Assembly: GCA_002946415.1 (NCBI GenBank)
Contig: NJPS01000045.1
Coordinates: 248,001 to 312,000, forward strand
Length of the DNA stretch: 64,000 bases
DNA from: Rutstroemia sp. NJR-2017a BVV2
Lineage: Eukaryota; Ascomycota; Leotiomycetes; Helotiales; Rutstroemiaceae
Reading direction: 5' to 3'
Position numbers and translations under genes: made by a program. This document shows, one piece after another, positions 33,869 to 43,855 of this stretch. The notes under the pieces are model-generated. The model was not told the origin of the DNA, did not search any database, and worked only from the letters and a program-made list of their open reading frames with translations. The first letter of the stretch is position 1. Each line of letters begins with the position of its first letter.

Positions 33869-34585
33869 TTACGACAACGGAGCGAGGACGAGCCGAAAAA
33901 TATCAGGAAAAGTAATATACAATGAAACTTCGTTTGCTGCTTCCGAATAGGAAATGTACCTGCATCTTCGGGCGTAGGGTCTATGATGTAATCATGATCG
34001 CCGCCGACGAATAGCCGACATCTAAGCTCGAGCTCAATTTCGACGACCAGCAATCTTTCCTTCACTGCCACTGTGGACTCTAGTGAGTGAGGATGGATGT
34101 ACGCAGAGAAATTATACTGCTGTTTGTAACACTGCCAAAGTGGACGTCAGGTTTTGCAACTATACTCGAACTATTCCGTACCTCAAGGGCTCCTTGCTGA
34201 GGAAAAGCAGGAGACCTATATTATCTCACAGGTTGGACATCCTACCTCAAGAAAGGCTACGCCTAGTGCTCTGGCTTCATGATGGTATCACATACTACAT
34301 ACTCTAGGTCACATACTTAGTTCACATATATTCATCGAGTCTATTTTACCTGTAACTTTTTTTGCATTTTTGTTTGGATATATTTCCTTTTAGTTGTCTT
34401 TTTAGGAAATTTTAAGATAGACTAAAGCATAAGGAGATAAACCGGACGCCTTTTCTCTATCGTTAGTTATATACAATAACCATATCATCATCTCCATTAA
34501 GATTTATGAATCTCATCATGGACCTCGAGGAACCAGTCCTCACCATCCACGGTCATATTCCCGTGAGACACATCTAGGAATATGG
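33869..34585. other. Spacer upstream of DHH gene
   Basis: About 700 bases. The minus strand at 33950-34070 is open between a CACAG and a GTACAT, reading RLLVVEIELELRCRLF, like a lone exon, but its phase does not join the DHH gene and no partner was found. The rest is AT-rich 3' region of the next gene. Confidence 0.35.
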
Positions 34586-35422
34586 TTAGCTAGCTACCAT
34601 TCCCAGTGATTCCTCGCAAGTTTCTTCCTCGACGCACCCAGGCAATTGATGCGCATGAGGAAGCAAGAAAGAGGCTCCTAACTCGAACGCCTCGAGCACC
34701 GCCTCCATACTCTCATAGTACTTGTTAAACTCCGTGTATCTATGGCGGTAACACCATGTAGAAGGTACTTTATGTGCATTATCGTATTCGTTACGAACGT
34801 ACATCGAGCGTCCGGACTCGTACGCTTCAAGAATCACCTCTACCCCGCTGTTACGTTTATTGATCTCCTTGCGGTTCTTTCGAGAAAGCGATGGTAAAAC
34901 TGATGTTCTTTCTTCAGCGCGCTGTTCGAGAACCCGTTGATCAATTCGTAGCAGTGCCGCATGTAAAGGCTGGAAACCCCGTCGCCAGAATTCTTTCAGG
35001 TCAGCCCGGAGGTACTTAGCTGCCTTTTTGTCTCTTATAGCTGCTTTCTCATCTACTTCGGCTTCCCACTTGGCCCGTATTTGCCAGTACGCATCGAACC
35101 ATTCATTTTCCAGCCTATTATATTTGCACTTCCAGGCCTTCGTGGACGCTGGTTTGGTGGAAGATGATGCATTGCCAATCGTGAGGAATCTGAATGCATA
35201 TCGGCGAATGATGTGGTCAGGGTTGGTGCCGTGTGATTTGTAGATGTTGGTGCTGTCTAGCTCATCGATGAGGCGGTCGTGTCGCATGATGGCAGGAGTG
35301 TACCGGTTTGTTTTCAAGGTCTTTTGCCACTTGATCTCTCTGCTGCGAGAATTATTCTTCTTATTGCTGGCGGATCTGTTTTTTTGGCCTCGTCCTACGT
35401 TGTTTCTAGAGTTGGACTTCAT
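34586..35422 (-). CDS. Unknown 278-aa basic protein, intronless
   Basis: A single frame from the ATG at 35422 gives 278 aa. The first 40 residues are Asn/Ser/Arg/Lys rich and could act as a nuclear signal. The centre is Trp- and Lys-rich and helical (ENEWFDAYWQIRAKWEAEV, then LKEFWRRGFQPLH). Two related pieces occur in the C-terminal half, EVILEAYESGRS and EAVLEAFELGAS, suggesting an internal duplication. I recognise no domain. Its position in a gene-poor accessory stretch and lack of introns are consistent with a lineage-restricted gene; a chance open frame of this length is unlikely but expression is not shown. Confidence 0.5.
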   Translation of the reverse strand: MKSNSRNNVGRGQKNRSASNKKNNSRSREIKWQKTLKTNRYTPAIMRHDRLIDELDSTNIYKSHGTNPDHIIRRYAFRFLTIGNASSSTKPASTKAWKCKYNRLENEWFDAYWQIRAKWEAEVDEKAAIRDKKAAKYLRADLKEFWRRGFQPLHAALLRIDQRVLEQRAEERTSVLPSLSRKNRKEINKRNSGVEVILEAYESGRSMYVRNEYDNAHKVPSTWCYRHRYTEFNKYYESMEAVLEAFELGASFLLPHAHQLPGCVEEETCEESLGMVAS

Positions 35423-36637
35423 CTTGGAGATGTGCTGGCTCTATCTTTTTGCTTTGCTGCCTGTACGTCCTAACCCAGTGTTGATCGTATAACGGACGGC
35501 TGACTGGACCGAGAATGAGGCGACGAGCGAAAGAATTCGATAGTTAATTGACCATGTCGGGTATTCACGCGGTTTTCATATTCGCGTCCGCACTTAATTC
35601 TGTTCTTGTTCAACTGACTAGACAATGTCTTTATTTCAGCCAAAGGAGGTAAACAAGCCGCTTTATGTACAAGCTCTTTGTAAAGCTTGTAGAACTCGAA
35701 AGACAAAGAACCCAAGTGACGAACAGTTTATTTACTCCATTCAGAAGTTGGAGTTCGTGGTGGTGATCTGCGCAGTAGAGAGACTGGAGCCGGGTTCGCA
35801 GTACCAAGAGAGCTTCGGGTGAGAAGAAATACCTGCCAATTCTACGTGGAAGATGAAAGTAGGAGATACGCAAAGATGCTTGTACGAGACGAGGAATGTC
35901 ATCGAAGGCGAAGAAAGAAGCAGGCAACAAGGGCAAATGGTGTTGGTTCCGGATCCTGGAAGTCCCGTCAAGAAAAAGTGTTCGAGGAAAGATTATACAT
36001 ATGATTTGGAAACTCGACGAGAACACGTCAGTACTTTTAAATCGTGGCACCGAATTGGCTGTAGAAAGCTTCTCATTTTGAAAACAACCTATGTTTTTTT
36101 TGCCTTTTAATTGAAAATAATCCGAACTTCAATTATTTTTAGTGAATATCTCCTAGTAAAATTTTGTCTCAAGTCGAGATTTTGCTTGCACCGACTAGGA
36201 ACCGAAGCTTTATGTACTCAGCTATATGATTCCTATCTAGAGGAAGAGTTTGCCTGCCTACAGAGGACTATATCTCCCGTAGCATTTACCTAATTGGGCA
36301 GCCCATACAGGTGATGCTAGACAAGTGAGCCCTTTCTGTAGAAATGAATGACAAACGACTGAGAGACTGGCTACTCGAGAGTGTGTAATTGTTCAACCAA
36401 AGGAAGTTGTTTAACTCAATCATAAATCATCATCCAAAACCTACCTCTTTGTTCCACCACCAAGTCAAGCGCAGCCATCTCACCGAACAGAAGTGAAACA
36501 AGCATCTATCCTATTGATAAATTCTCGTCGAACTTCGCAACAAAACCTTTCTCCGTCCCCATCCTCTTCGAACTCGACGACCCCCACGCCAAACACCCAA
36601 ACATCCTTTTGAAAATCACACACCGTCTCAACGCCTA
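35423..36637. other. Gene-poor stretch between two unknown genes
   Basis: About 1.2 kb. Overlapping frames on both strands at 35625-36110 (up to about 139 codons on the minus strand) lack any domain or splice evidence. The last 250 bases are C-rich and suit the leader of the gene at 36638. Confidence 0.35.
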
Positions 36638-38209
36638 ATGTCTTTCGCCATTGCCCGTTACATCAGCGATGATGATGATGACTTTTTCAAGGTGAGCCCC
36701 ACTCCGATCGTAGCCAACCCCGCCACTGCGACACTTGCAATGGCAGCAGGAGCATCCGCATCGATGACAAGTGCTAATGGGCTTCCGGCTTTTGTAAGTA
36801 ACGGGTTGAACAGCTCCATGCACAGAGTACCTGTGAAAGCCGAGGTGTGTCATTGCACGATTTGCATCAGACCCTTCGGTTACTCCTACTACGAGCCCGA
36901 GCCCTCCTTGAGAAATTCCAAAGACTTTTGGGCCAACCAAGCCGAATGCGTTAAACGTGAATCGGACTACTGGGACAATCCGGACAACACCAGTTCTGCA
37001 ACCAGCGGAGACTTATCGTCTCGAACATGTCTTAGTATCGCGTACCAAGAAGCGCGAGCTTTCACCCAGAGCCGAAAGGGGTCATCGTCCAAGAGCTTTG
37101 AAGTATTTCCGTTCACAATTCTACCGCCTTCTGTATCCAATTCGTATTATGCAGATAAGGAGTCCAATGACGACGAGTTTGATATCTCACCCAGTGATTC
37201 TGAGCTCAGAGCCACAGGCAACGCTGAGGAGGTAGGAGCAATCGATCACGTCCAGGAGGCGACCCGTAAGCTGCAAAGAGCGTTGTGGGGAGTTACTTTG
37301 GAGGAACGGAATACCGTCCATGAACCTCAACTCGGCCAACAAGCCGCGAAGGATTCTGACGGGGAAAATGACGGAGTCCTCGCGAGTCCGTTTCTCCGGA
37401 AAGTAGCCACCAGCACACAAGCAAACGGTACGGGTGAAAGCAGAAATGAGAGAGCTGACGATGCGCGTAGCAGAAGTGGAAGCTTCTCCAGTTCCGACGG
37501 AGGCGTCGCTCTAACCGAAAGAGACAATCCCGCTCCCGCCGCCCGCCGCCCATCGTACGTCAAGATCGCCGTGTTCCTGCGCAGCACCGAAGGGGACTAC
37601 TCGATAACGACGCGGGACATGCTCGACCACACCATGCGGGAGTGGATCACGGATCGGTTGTCACAGCTGCCGCGGAAGCCCGTGGTTCCCGGACGGGGCC
37701 TCGAGGTTCGCGTCCGGGAGGACACGATCGATCAGAACGGCATGGTGATGAACGAGCTGATCAGTCACGAGTTTGGTAGCCAGTCGCTTGAAATAATCGA
37801 GGGAGGGCTCATGAGTGCAGTGCGCGTGGACCAATCCGACGACGGCCTGCACGGTGATCGATATGCAGAGGAGACCAGACCACTTGTGATTGAGATTGTT
37901 TACGAAGGCGGGGAATACTCGGCCACGCATGAGGAGCGGAGAGACGAACGCGTTCGTGCTAATTCTGTCTCGACTCTACCAATGGGATCCCCGGAGAGTG
38001 CGCTTGGCCAGGCAAATACTTCTGTATCGGAATTGCTTGCTGACGAGGCTGATTTTGGATATGAGATTGATGAGAGCAGATTTGCTCATTCCATCGCGAA
38101 TTTCGTGTTGGATTCTCCGGTGAATGCCGCCGTTCTACCCAATACTTACATCTCAGACTTGCTTGCCGATGCGGTCCATGAAAATGACAGGGCTAATCAA
38201 GAGTCGTAG
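36638..38209 (+). CDS. Unknown 523-aa acidic protein with CxxC-type element
   Basis: An intronless frame of 523 aa with good codon use over its whole length. The N-terminus has a DDDDDFF stretch. Residues about 70-80 hold CHCTICIRPFG, a pair of close cysteines without a second pair, so not a full zinc finger. The middle is Ser/Asp/Glu rich and disordered. Around residues 305-420 lies the most ordered part: YVKIAVFLRSTEGDYSI, a helix DMLDHTMREWITDRL, then strands around GLEVRVRED and RPLVIEIVYEGG. Near the end two similar elements occur, TSVSELLADEADFG and TYISDLLADAVHEN. I do not recognise a family. The lack of a signal peptide or membrane span suggests an intracellular protein. Confidence 0.62.
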   Translation: MSFAIARYISDDDDDFFKVSPTPIVANPATATLAMAAGASASMTSANGLPAFVSNGLNSSMHRVPVKAEVCHCTICIRPFGYSYYEPEPSLRNSKDFWANQAECVKRESDYWDNPDNTSSATSGDLSSRTCLSIAYQEARAFTQSRKGSSSKSFEVFPFTILPPSVSNSYYADKESNDDEFDISPSDSELRATGNAEEVGAIDHVQEATRKLQRALWGVTLEERNTVHEPQLGQQAAKDSDGENDGVLASPFLRKVATSTQANGTGESRNERADDARSRSGSFSSSDGGVALTERDNPAPAARRPSYVKIAVFLRSTEGDYSITTRDMLDHTMREWITDRLSQLPRKPVVPGRGLEVRVREDTIDQNGMVMNELISHEFGSQSLEIIEGGLMSAVRVDQSDDGLHGDRYAEETRPLVIEIVYEGGEYSATHEERRDERVRANSVSTLPMGSPESALGQANTSVSELLADEADFGYEIDESRFAHSIANFVLDSPVNAAVLPNTYISDLLADAVHENDRANQES

Positions 38210-39038
38210 AGAGTAGAAAGTCAAAGTTTCGCGCTGTCGTCGTCTGACGTAAAAGGAGAGTTGAAGCGATGACGAAAGTGATAGAGTAGGACTCTCGGCT
38301 TATCAAGAACAAACATTTTTTTATTTTCTTATTTCAAACTGGACTGTAAAGATTGAGATGTTAACGTGATGTTATTGCAAGTGTATGTAAGTGAGCCATG
38401 GGTCTAGGGAAAGAAGGGAGGGTATGTGACAAGACAGTTCCCTGTTACCTGGGCACTTCATTAACAACCATGCCCGAGGACTTTTGGGATTTCCTTGCGT
38501 GCGGGTATTTTGTTGCATGATCCATTTCTTGATTTTGAATGAGGCACAATAGTCAATCTTGACGCAAATAAACTCACCTATCTTGTATTCGGTACATAAC
38601 CAGAGGAATGTTGATGTTTTATTGTGCTCCAAGAGTCGCAATTAACCAGTTCCATGTCACTTTTTGCTAAAATTCTCATCGGATAAGACCCAAAATTTGA
38701 CCCGTTGATATCCTCATTAGGAATCCGGGTCTCTAGTGCTCGGGGCAGTAAGTCCAAATGCTGATGCAGGATGATTATCTACAAGATCGTACGGGTTTGT
38801 GGGGGCGAGATCCTCAGTTGGTGAAATTCTCTTTGGTTTACAAAACCTACTCAGGCTCAATATTTCATGTTTCCAGGAATATCTTCCACCCAATGGGAGA
38901 AAAACTGCTGTTATCGCAGCATCGGCGTTCTCCAGTTTGTGCGCTTCATCTACTGGTGATGAAGTTAAAAAGGCCCCGAGAAATTGCATCCTCATTGAGG
39001 ACCATCGTCCCTGCAAATGGAGACACCTAGTTCTCGGG
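38210..39038. other. Convergent spacer, no gene seen
   Basis: About 830 bases between two genes that end toward each other. The open frames at 38370-38640 and 38717-39016 have no motif and the second lacks an ATG at its apparent start. Confidence 0.4.
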
Positions 39039-40351
39039 TCATACCACGCTCACTACATCCCCATTTTTCTCCATCTCCCCTACTAGGAACCTCCATTCCC
39101 CATCACTGATCTTGCTCACACTTAGCCTTGCCAACTTGAGCATTTGCATATTTTCTAATGGATGTCCTTTCTCATTGAACCACGCCTTGAGTTCTTGAAG
39201 TGTAATAGGTGTCTTGAGCTTTTGACGAAACTCAACATGCACGACGCTCCACTTAGGGTCATCGGGAGATGATTTGGGGTCATAATAGGGCGCCTTTGGA
39301 TTGTGTGCGGAAACTATTGACTGGTAAGTATGGGGCAACTCATGCGGAATAGGCTGAGTGGTCAAATACGGTCAGGGGTATGCTCTTGAACAATTTCCAT
39401 GATGCCGACAATCGCGGGGACCTTGCAAGAAGAATGATAAAAGAATGCCAGATCTCCTTTCTTCATAGCGCGAAGGTTATTGCGTGCTGGTATATGTTAG
39501 ACATGGCGATATCAGTGGAACAGAAACCATCCACACTGTACCTGGATATGCGCGTATTCCATCCCACGGCTCGGGCTCTGTCTTGGCTGCAAGATCATCA
39601 ATTGAGAATTTGATGTCATGACCTTTCTCTAGCCGAGATTCTGGTTCGGCCTTCATCAACCAGTACTGTCTGGCAGGCGACTCGGTGGAGCCAGAATTGG
39701 TGGTATTCGATTCGGTCGATTTGATAGGTTTGGCTGAACTCTAAAGACAGCGAATATTAGATGGTAGGCAAGTGATCGAGGGAAGTGAGGTAAAGATGAA
39801 AAGCAACACATGCCCAGTACAAGAGCACATACCCTTATTCTTGAGCAAGCCCAAGATCCCGATCTTTTCATACCGTCCAAACACGCCATGGCGAGTTGTA
39901 TAGTATTAACCCGGGGCGCAGGAAGCCACGCTGATTCTCAGAGGAGGAAAAATAAAAAGATATCACTCACAGCTGCTGGAGTTGAACGTCGAGAGGATTT
40001 GATCCCCTCAGTCGTTCCAATTTTCTCGATTTGCTTTTTTCTGGTAGCTTTGCTTTTGGGTTTGGTCGCGATTTCCGCGTCTTCGACTTGTGCCTCTTCC
40101 TGTTTGGAATTTGGTTTCCGCCGACTTGACCTTCTGGGCTCTTCTGGCGCGACTTCATTATCAATTTCTCCAACTTTCCTTTTCGCCATGTTGCACGAAG
40201 TATGTGTGCGTGCTTGAATTCGAAGCCAATGTGTTGTTGTTGTTGTGGAATATCGTCGCAAAGTAGCAATCAGCGACGAGCTGATATGCTGGCGCAGTGA
40301 AAGATAGTTCGATGTTGAAGATGAAAGTACTCGTATGAAAGTCATCTCCAT
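39039..40351 (-). CDS. EVE-domain protein (THYN1-like), possible dual targeting
   Basis: Four exons (39971-40351, 39542-39740, 39370-39486, 39039-39313). From the ATG at 40351 the protein has 323 aa; from the ATG at 40189 it has 269 aa. The short form starts [10 protein letters not shown] with basic nuclear-type clusters. The extra 54 residues of the long form have no acidic residue and are rich in Ser, Thr, Leu and Arg, a good mitochondrial presequence. The EVE (PUA-like) domain spans the last 165 residues: [69 protein letters not shown] and SVVHVEF. EVE domains bind modified nucleotides in DNA or RNA. Exon 4 was placed at ATAG/TTTCC to keep frame. Confidence 0.83.
39833..39889 (-). other. 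Possible alternative first exon of the EVE gene
   Basis: Inside the 230-base first intron, an ATG at 39889 opens 19 codons ending exactly at a GTATGT donor (39832). Splicing to exon 2 at 39740 keeps frame and would give a third N-terminus, [19 protein letters not shown]. Transcript evidence would be needed; chance is possible. Confidence 0.25.
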
Positions 40352-41690
40352 AAGTTATTACGGGGCAGGGGTCATGCTAGCTTCGGCGCCATCCAAGTGC
40401 AGGCAGGTGCGAGCCTCTCACGTCGTGGCTGCCGAAGCTAAGGACTAACTTGCACGCTAGTCCACATAAAGATGGAAATCTCCCACTAGATAATTGGTGC
40501 ACTCAACCTCGACCTCAACTTCTTTCGGGACAACCCAGGACAAACATGGCAGCTGAATGAGGCAGGCAGGAGTAATCGTTTATGAATTCTCGTTTTATCC
40601 GCCGATCCGTCTATCTATCCATTTATCCCTCAGAATTGTCGGGAAGTACGCCGGAGAGAGGAACGACCGGGAACTGGGGATCGGATCGGATACCGGGTAC
40701 CATGTACCTGGAATGGTTTCTTTTAACTGCTTGGTTATCGACAATCTATGCTTTTTCGAGGCTTCATTTTGCAAAGAATTGGGACACCCTTGTTACAAGT
40801 CAGTAGGTCAGTATTTCCTATCGTGATCGTGCCTCGCATGCAGACCAAGGACTCAAGGACCAGCTTTGACTGAGGACCGACCAGGCCTTATTAATTAATC
40901 CTTGCAAATGCACATGCACATGAACGAACATGAACATGAACGCCATCCCGTCAACACTTCATCCATTTACCATCCTCTCCAACGAAATCCTGATTTGGTC
41001 CCCACCCCCAACCTACGACGGAATGGTCGGCCGGTCCCAAGCCCAAGAGGTCTGACAGAAAACAGAAACCTTAACTTACAGTGCGAGGTTAGCCAGGTTG
41101 ATGAAGTCAGAAAGAAGATGCCGAACGTAATCTTACGCATATCTTCACAGTTCAAGACATTTGGGCCTTCAACTCGAAGCCTTTGTGCATACTAGATGTG
41201 TCCTTTCCCCTCACTGCTTTATGCATACAATAGGACAGGATTCCCCAAGGTGCAGGCTTCCACGCCTGTTTTTGAAGCGACACAGTACCAATCATAAAAC
41301 CGGCGAATGAAAGCCAGCCTGTCCAGTCGTGACCTTCTGGATATATGAAGCTGCCTGCGGTGTATACTAATGAGATCTCCTTTGTTTCCTAGACCCACTA
41401 AGGTCCATGGATATGGATGACTCCATTACTACTGACATATCATGATGAACGGGAAAGTTCGCGTGCTCATTTCGTTAGTAAAAGCGGAAATTCCTTTATC
41501 CAAGCTTTTAAACTTCTACCTGTATATGCTCATTCACTCAATCAGCCGTGAGGTACAAGCCCGACGAATATCATACGCCGCAGACTAAAGATGTATCTTA
41601 TTCCTGTAACGGTCTGTGCTACAGACATGGTGTGAGAGAGCATGAACTTGGTCGAGAAAAGTCGAGCTACGCAATCTCCCTCCATCCCCT

Positions 41691-41738
41691 TCCATCTATC
41701 CATACATCTATCCATACATCCATCCACATATCCATCCG
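41691..41738. repeat. Imperfect CATC/TATC tetranucleotide repeat
   Basis: About twelve units of mixed CATC, TATC and CATA. Confidence 0.75.
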
Positions 41739-42011
41739 TACACACAAACCACACAGCACTAGTCGGGGCAAAACGAAACCACAGGACACAAACAATAATT
41801 CCTGGATCTCCAAATAAAGCTAGGTAAAATAGGTAAACAGGGTAGAGTGACTTTTTAGAATGTTTTACAACGCCAAAAAGCTTATACCACCTGTCCTGCG
41901 CTCCCTCCCTGGTGGGGGAAACGTGATTGATGATGACCCTGCACTCGTCCTGTACTGCGAACGAAACTCGAGCTGTGTATTTTTGCTAATTTATTTTTAC
42001 GACTCCTTCCA

Positions 42012-42070
42012 GTCCCCCTCTTCTACTTCTTCTTCTTTTCTTTTCTTTTCCATTCCTTCTCCTTTCTCTC
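42012..42070 (+). promoter_or_regulatory. Pyrimidine tract
   Basis: Nearly 60 bases almost purely C and T, with repeated CTT and TTTTC units. In filamentous fungi such tracts mark promoters just upstream of transcription starts. Its target would be SWI1 or an unannotated transcript. Confidence 0.45.
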
Positions 42071-43066
42071 CAAACGTCTTCTTCTTCGTCTGTTCATTGT
42101 TTGTTTCAGACTTGATTGATGTTTGTAGAGTCATTTACGGAAGCAGATTCTCTCTCAAATTCCTCGCATATCGCTATCTATTAGCCCTTGTCAAAAAGCG
42201 GCGACATTCCTTCAGTCGCAACAGCATTTAATGAAAAACCCAAGCGTTTTTCCTATAACTTGTCCTATAAGATTAGAATCTTTTCCTGTTTTTTCGTTCA
42301 TTCTTGTTCATCTCTTTCCATCCCTTTTCCCTGTGGTCCCCGCGAAGACTGAGGACTTTACTCGTGCAGCAAAGCAGAGCCAGCAGCGGGAACACTCCTC
42401 AAAGGGACTACTAGTACTACGTGCACCGCAACGGCCAATCCGACCTCCCAGATACTGCTATTGAACCAAACTTTTCTATACTCGCTCACACAGATTATTG
42501 ACAAGACAGCCAAAAGGTGCATGTTATTGAAATTCGAGGGGATTCAATGATTGAAGCACTTTCAATGGATTGTTTACAATTCATTCGGGCGAAGACCGTC
42601 GGGTTAAATGGCGTTGGACGGGCTTAGTAGGTGAGCAAGAGGTCAGCCGGATATGATTGGTCGAGCAGTCGAGATTTCGTGCCTTTCCAGCCTTTCTCCG
42701 ACGAGTTTTCACAGCACAAAGTACATGACAGAAACCACTTGGCCGCAACCTTTTTCATCCGAGAATCCCCATCTACACGTCTGCCCCGGAAAACAGCTCA
42801 TTTCTAGTCGGAAGCGTCTCCTTTGCCGATCGAAACAGTCCGGCAAACTTGCTTATTCCGGTCCACCATCGACGTGTGACAACATTCATTCCAAGGTTTA
42901 CAACGTTATTTTCGCCCGTTGGTCCAGCCGCCCAACATCTGCCTGATACGTACTTGTATGCACACATTCCTCTAACCCGATCTTATTATTCTTTTGGAGA
43001 CCCAGTGTATTCTGTTCACATTGGTACGTTCGACCGATTTCCTTCTGGAAGCTCTTAGCTCTTCAC

Positions 43067-43258
43067 ATGCATGGTTCTGCCTGCCCTATCATTGTTACCA
43101 GCGTCGGCGGAGGCATGCTCAGCTTCTCATATGGTTATGCTATGGCTGCGGCTGCCTTGCTCGCCGGTCACCCGCCGTGGGCCACGGCGGCGCGAACATG
43201 GTTACTGGGTTCGCCGTATATTTACTCTACTTACAATTCTTACAGGAAAGCTAGTTAA
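43067..43258 (+). CDS. Candidate 63-aa small ORF with one hydrophobic span
   Basis: An ATG frame with GC-ending codons, unlike its AT-rich surroundings. It reads SVGGGMLSFSYGYAMAAAA, a plausible membrane span, then a Trp/Tyr-rich end. It may be an independent microprotein, an upstream ORF of SWI1 or chance. Confidence 0.22.
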   Translation: MHGSACPIIVTSVGGGMLSFSYGYAMAAAALLAGHPPWATAARTWLLGSPYIYSTYNSYRKAS

Positions 43259-43855
43259 TTTCTATTCTTTCGATTATTTTATTTCTATTTTAATTTCCAT
43301 TGGTAAGTGGACTTGGGTTGCAAACCAGCACGCGCACGCTACCTGAGATGGCTCCTCAGGCAGGAATAATTTCCCTTGGCGAGCCTTGCCTTACCTCCGG
43401 CAAAATTGGGGCGTTGCTTTTTTAGTTGCTAATCCAATATCACATTAGCGCCTAGTAATTACAGAAGAGCAATTCGACCGACCGACTCAAAACATTCTGG
43501 GACCTCATACAGCGCGTTGTAGGTAAGACCCTCCATATCCTTTCATTCTTCATACCCTTATTCTTAAATGTCGGCGATGTCTCGTGACATCTTATAGTAT
43601 TTGTCGCGCCTCTATCGCTGATCGGACTCGACGTTGTTGATGGTTAGTTGATGAGCAATTGTTATTCCCCCTTTGCTTCAATTGACTTGACCCATTCAGC
43701 GCGTCGCGACAGTTCCATCGCGCCAGACTTTATTCCAAGACGTTGCATCTTTACCTTTCTTCTCAACGATGCTCAATGAATGTCGTCTTCAATTTGATGA
43801 TCGCTGACAACTTTGCGCATCTGCAGATGGGTTGCCACTATTCCCTCGAACAGAC

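Larger units (their letters stand above)
40352..43855. promoter_or_regulatory. Long region upstream of SWI1
   Basis: A 3.5 kb region between the EVE gene and SWI1 with no supported gene. It has a CATC/TATC repeat (41691-41738), a pyrimidine tract (42012-42070) and CT-rich stretches, plus a 63-codon ATG frame at 43067-43258. The part from 43500 on carries GTAAGA-type sites and C/T tracts that could belong to a spliced 5' leader of SWI1. Large regulatory proteins in fungi often have such long leaders. Confidence 0.4.

Noticed and set aside
33844..34071. 75-codon minus-strand frame upstream of the DHH gene
   Set aside because: Apparent start is GTG; the possible exon inside does not join the DHH frame in any phase I tested.
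35625..36110. Cys/Arg-rich frame (LCKACRTRK) as a zinc-cluster protein
   Set aside because: Only two cysteines of the six needed; surrounding frame short and overlapping an equally open opposite strand.
41691..41738. CATC/TATC array as a CRISPR-like or functional repeat
   Set aside because: Simple tetranucleotide microsatellite without spacers; eukaryotic genome.
43832..43855. Upstream start for Swi1 at 43832
   Set aside because: The codon there is TTG; the first ATG in frame is 43856 and gives the family-like start.
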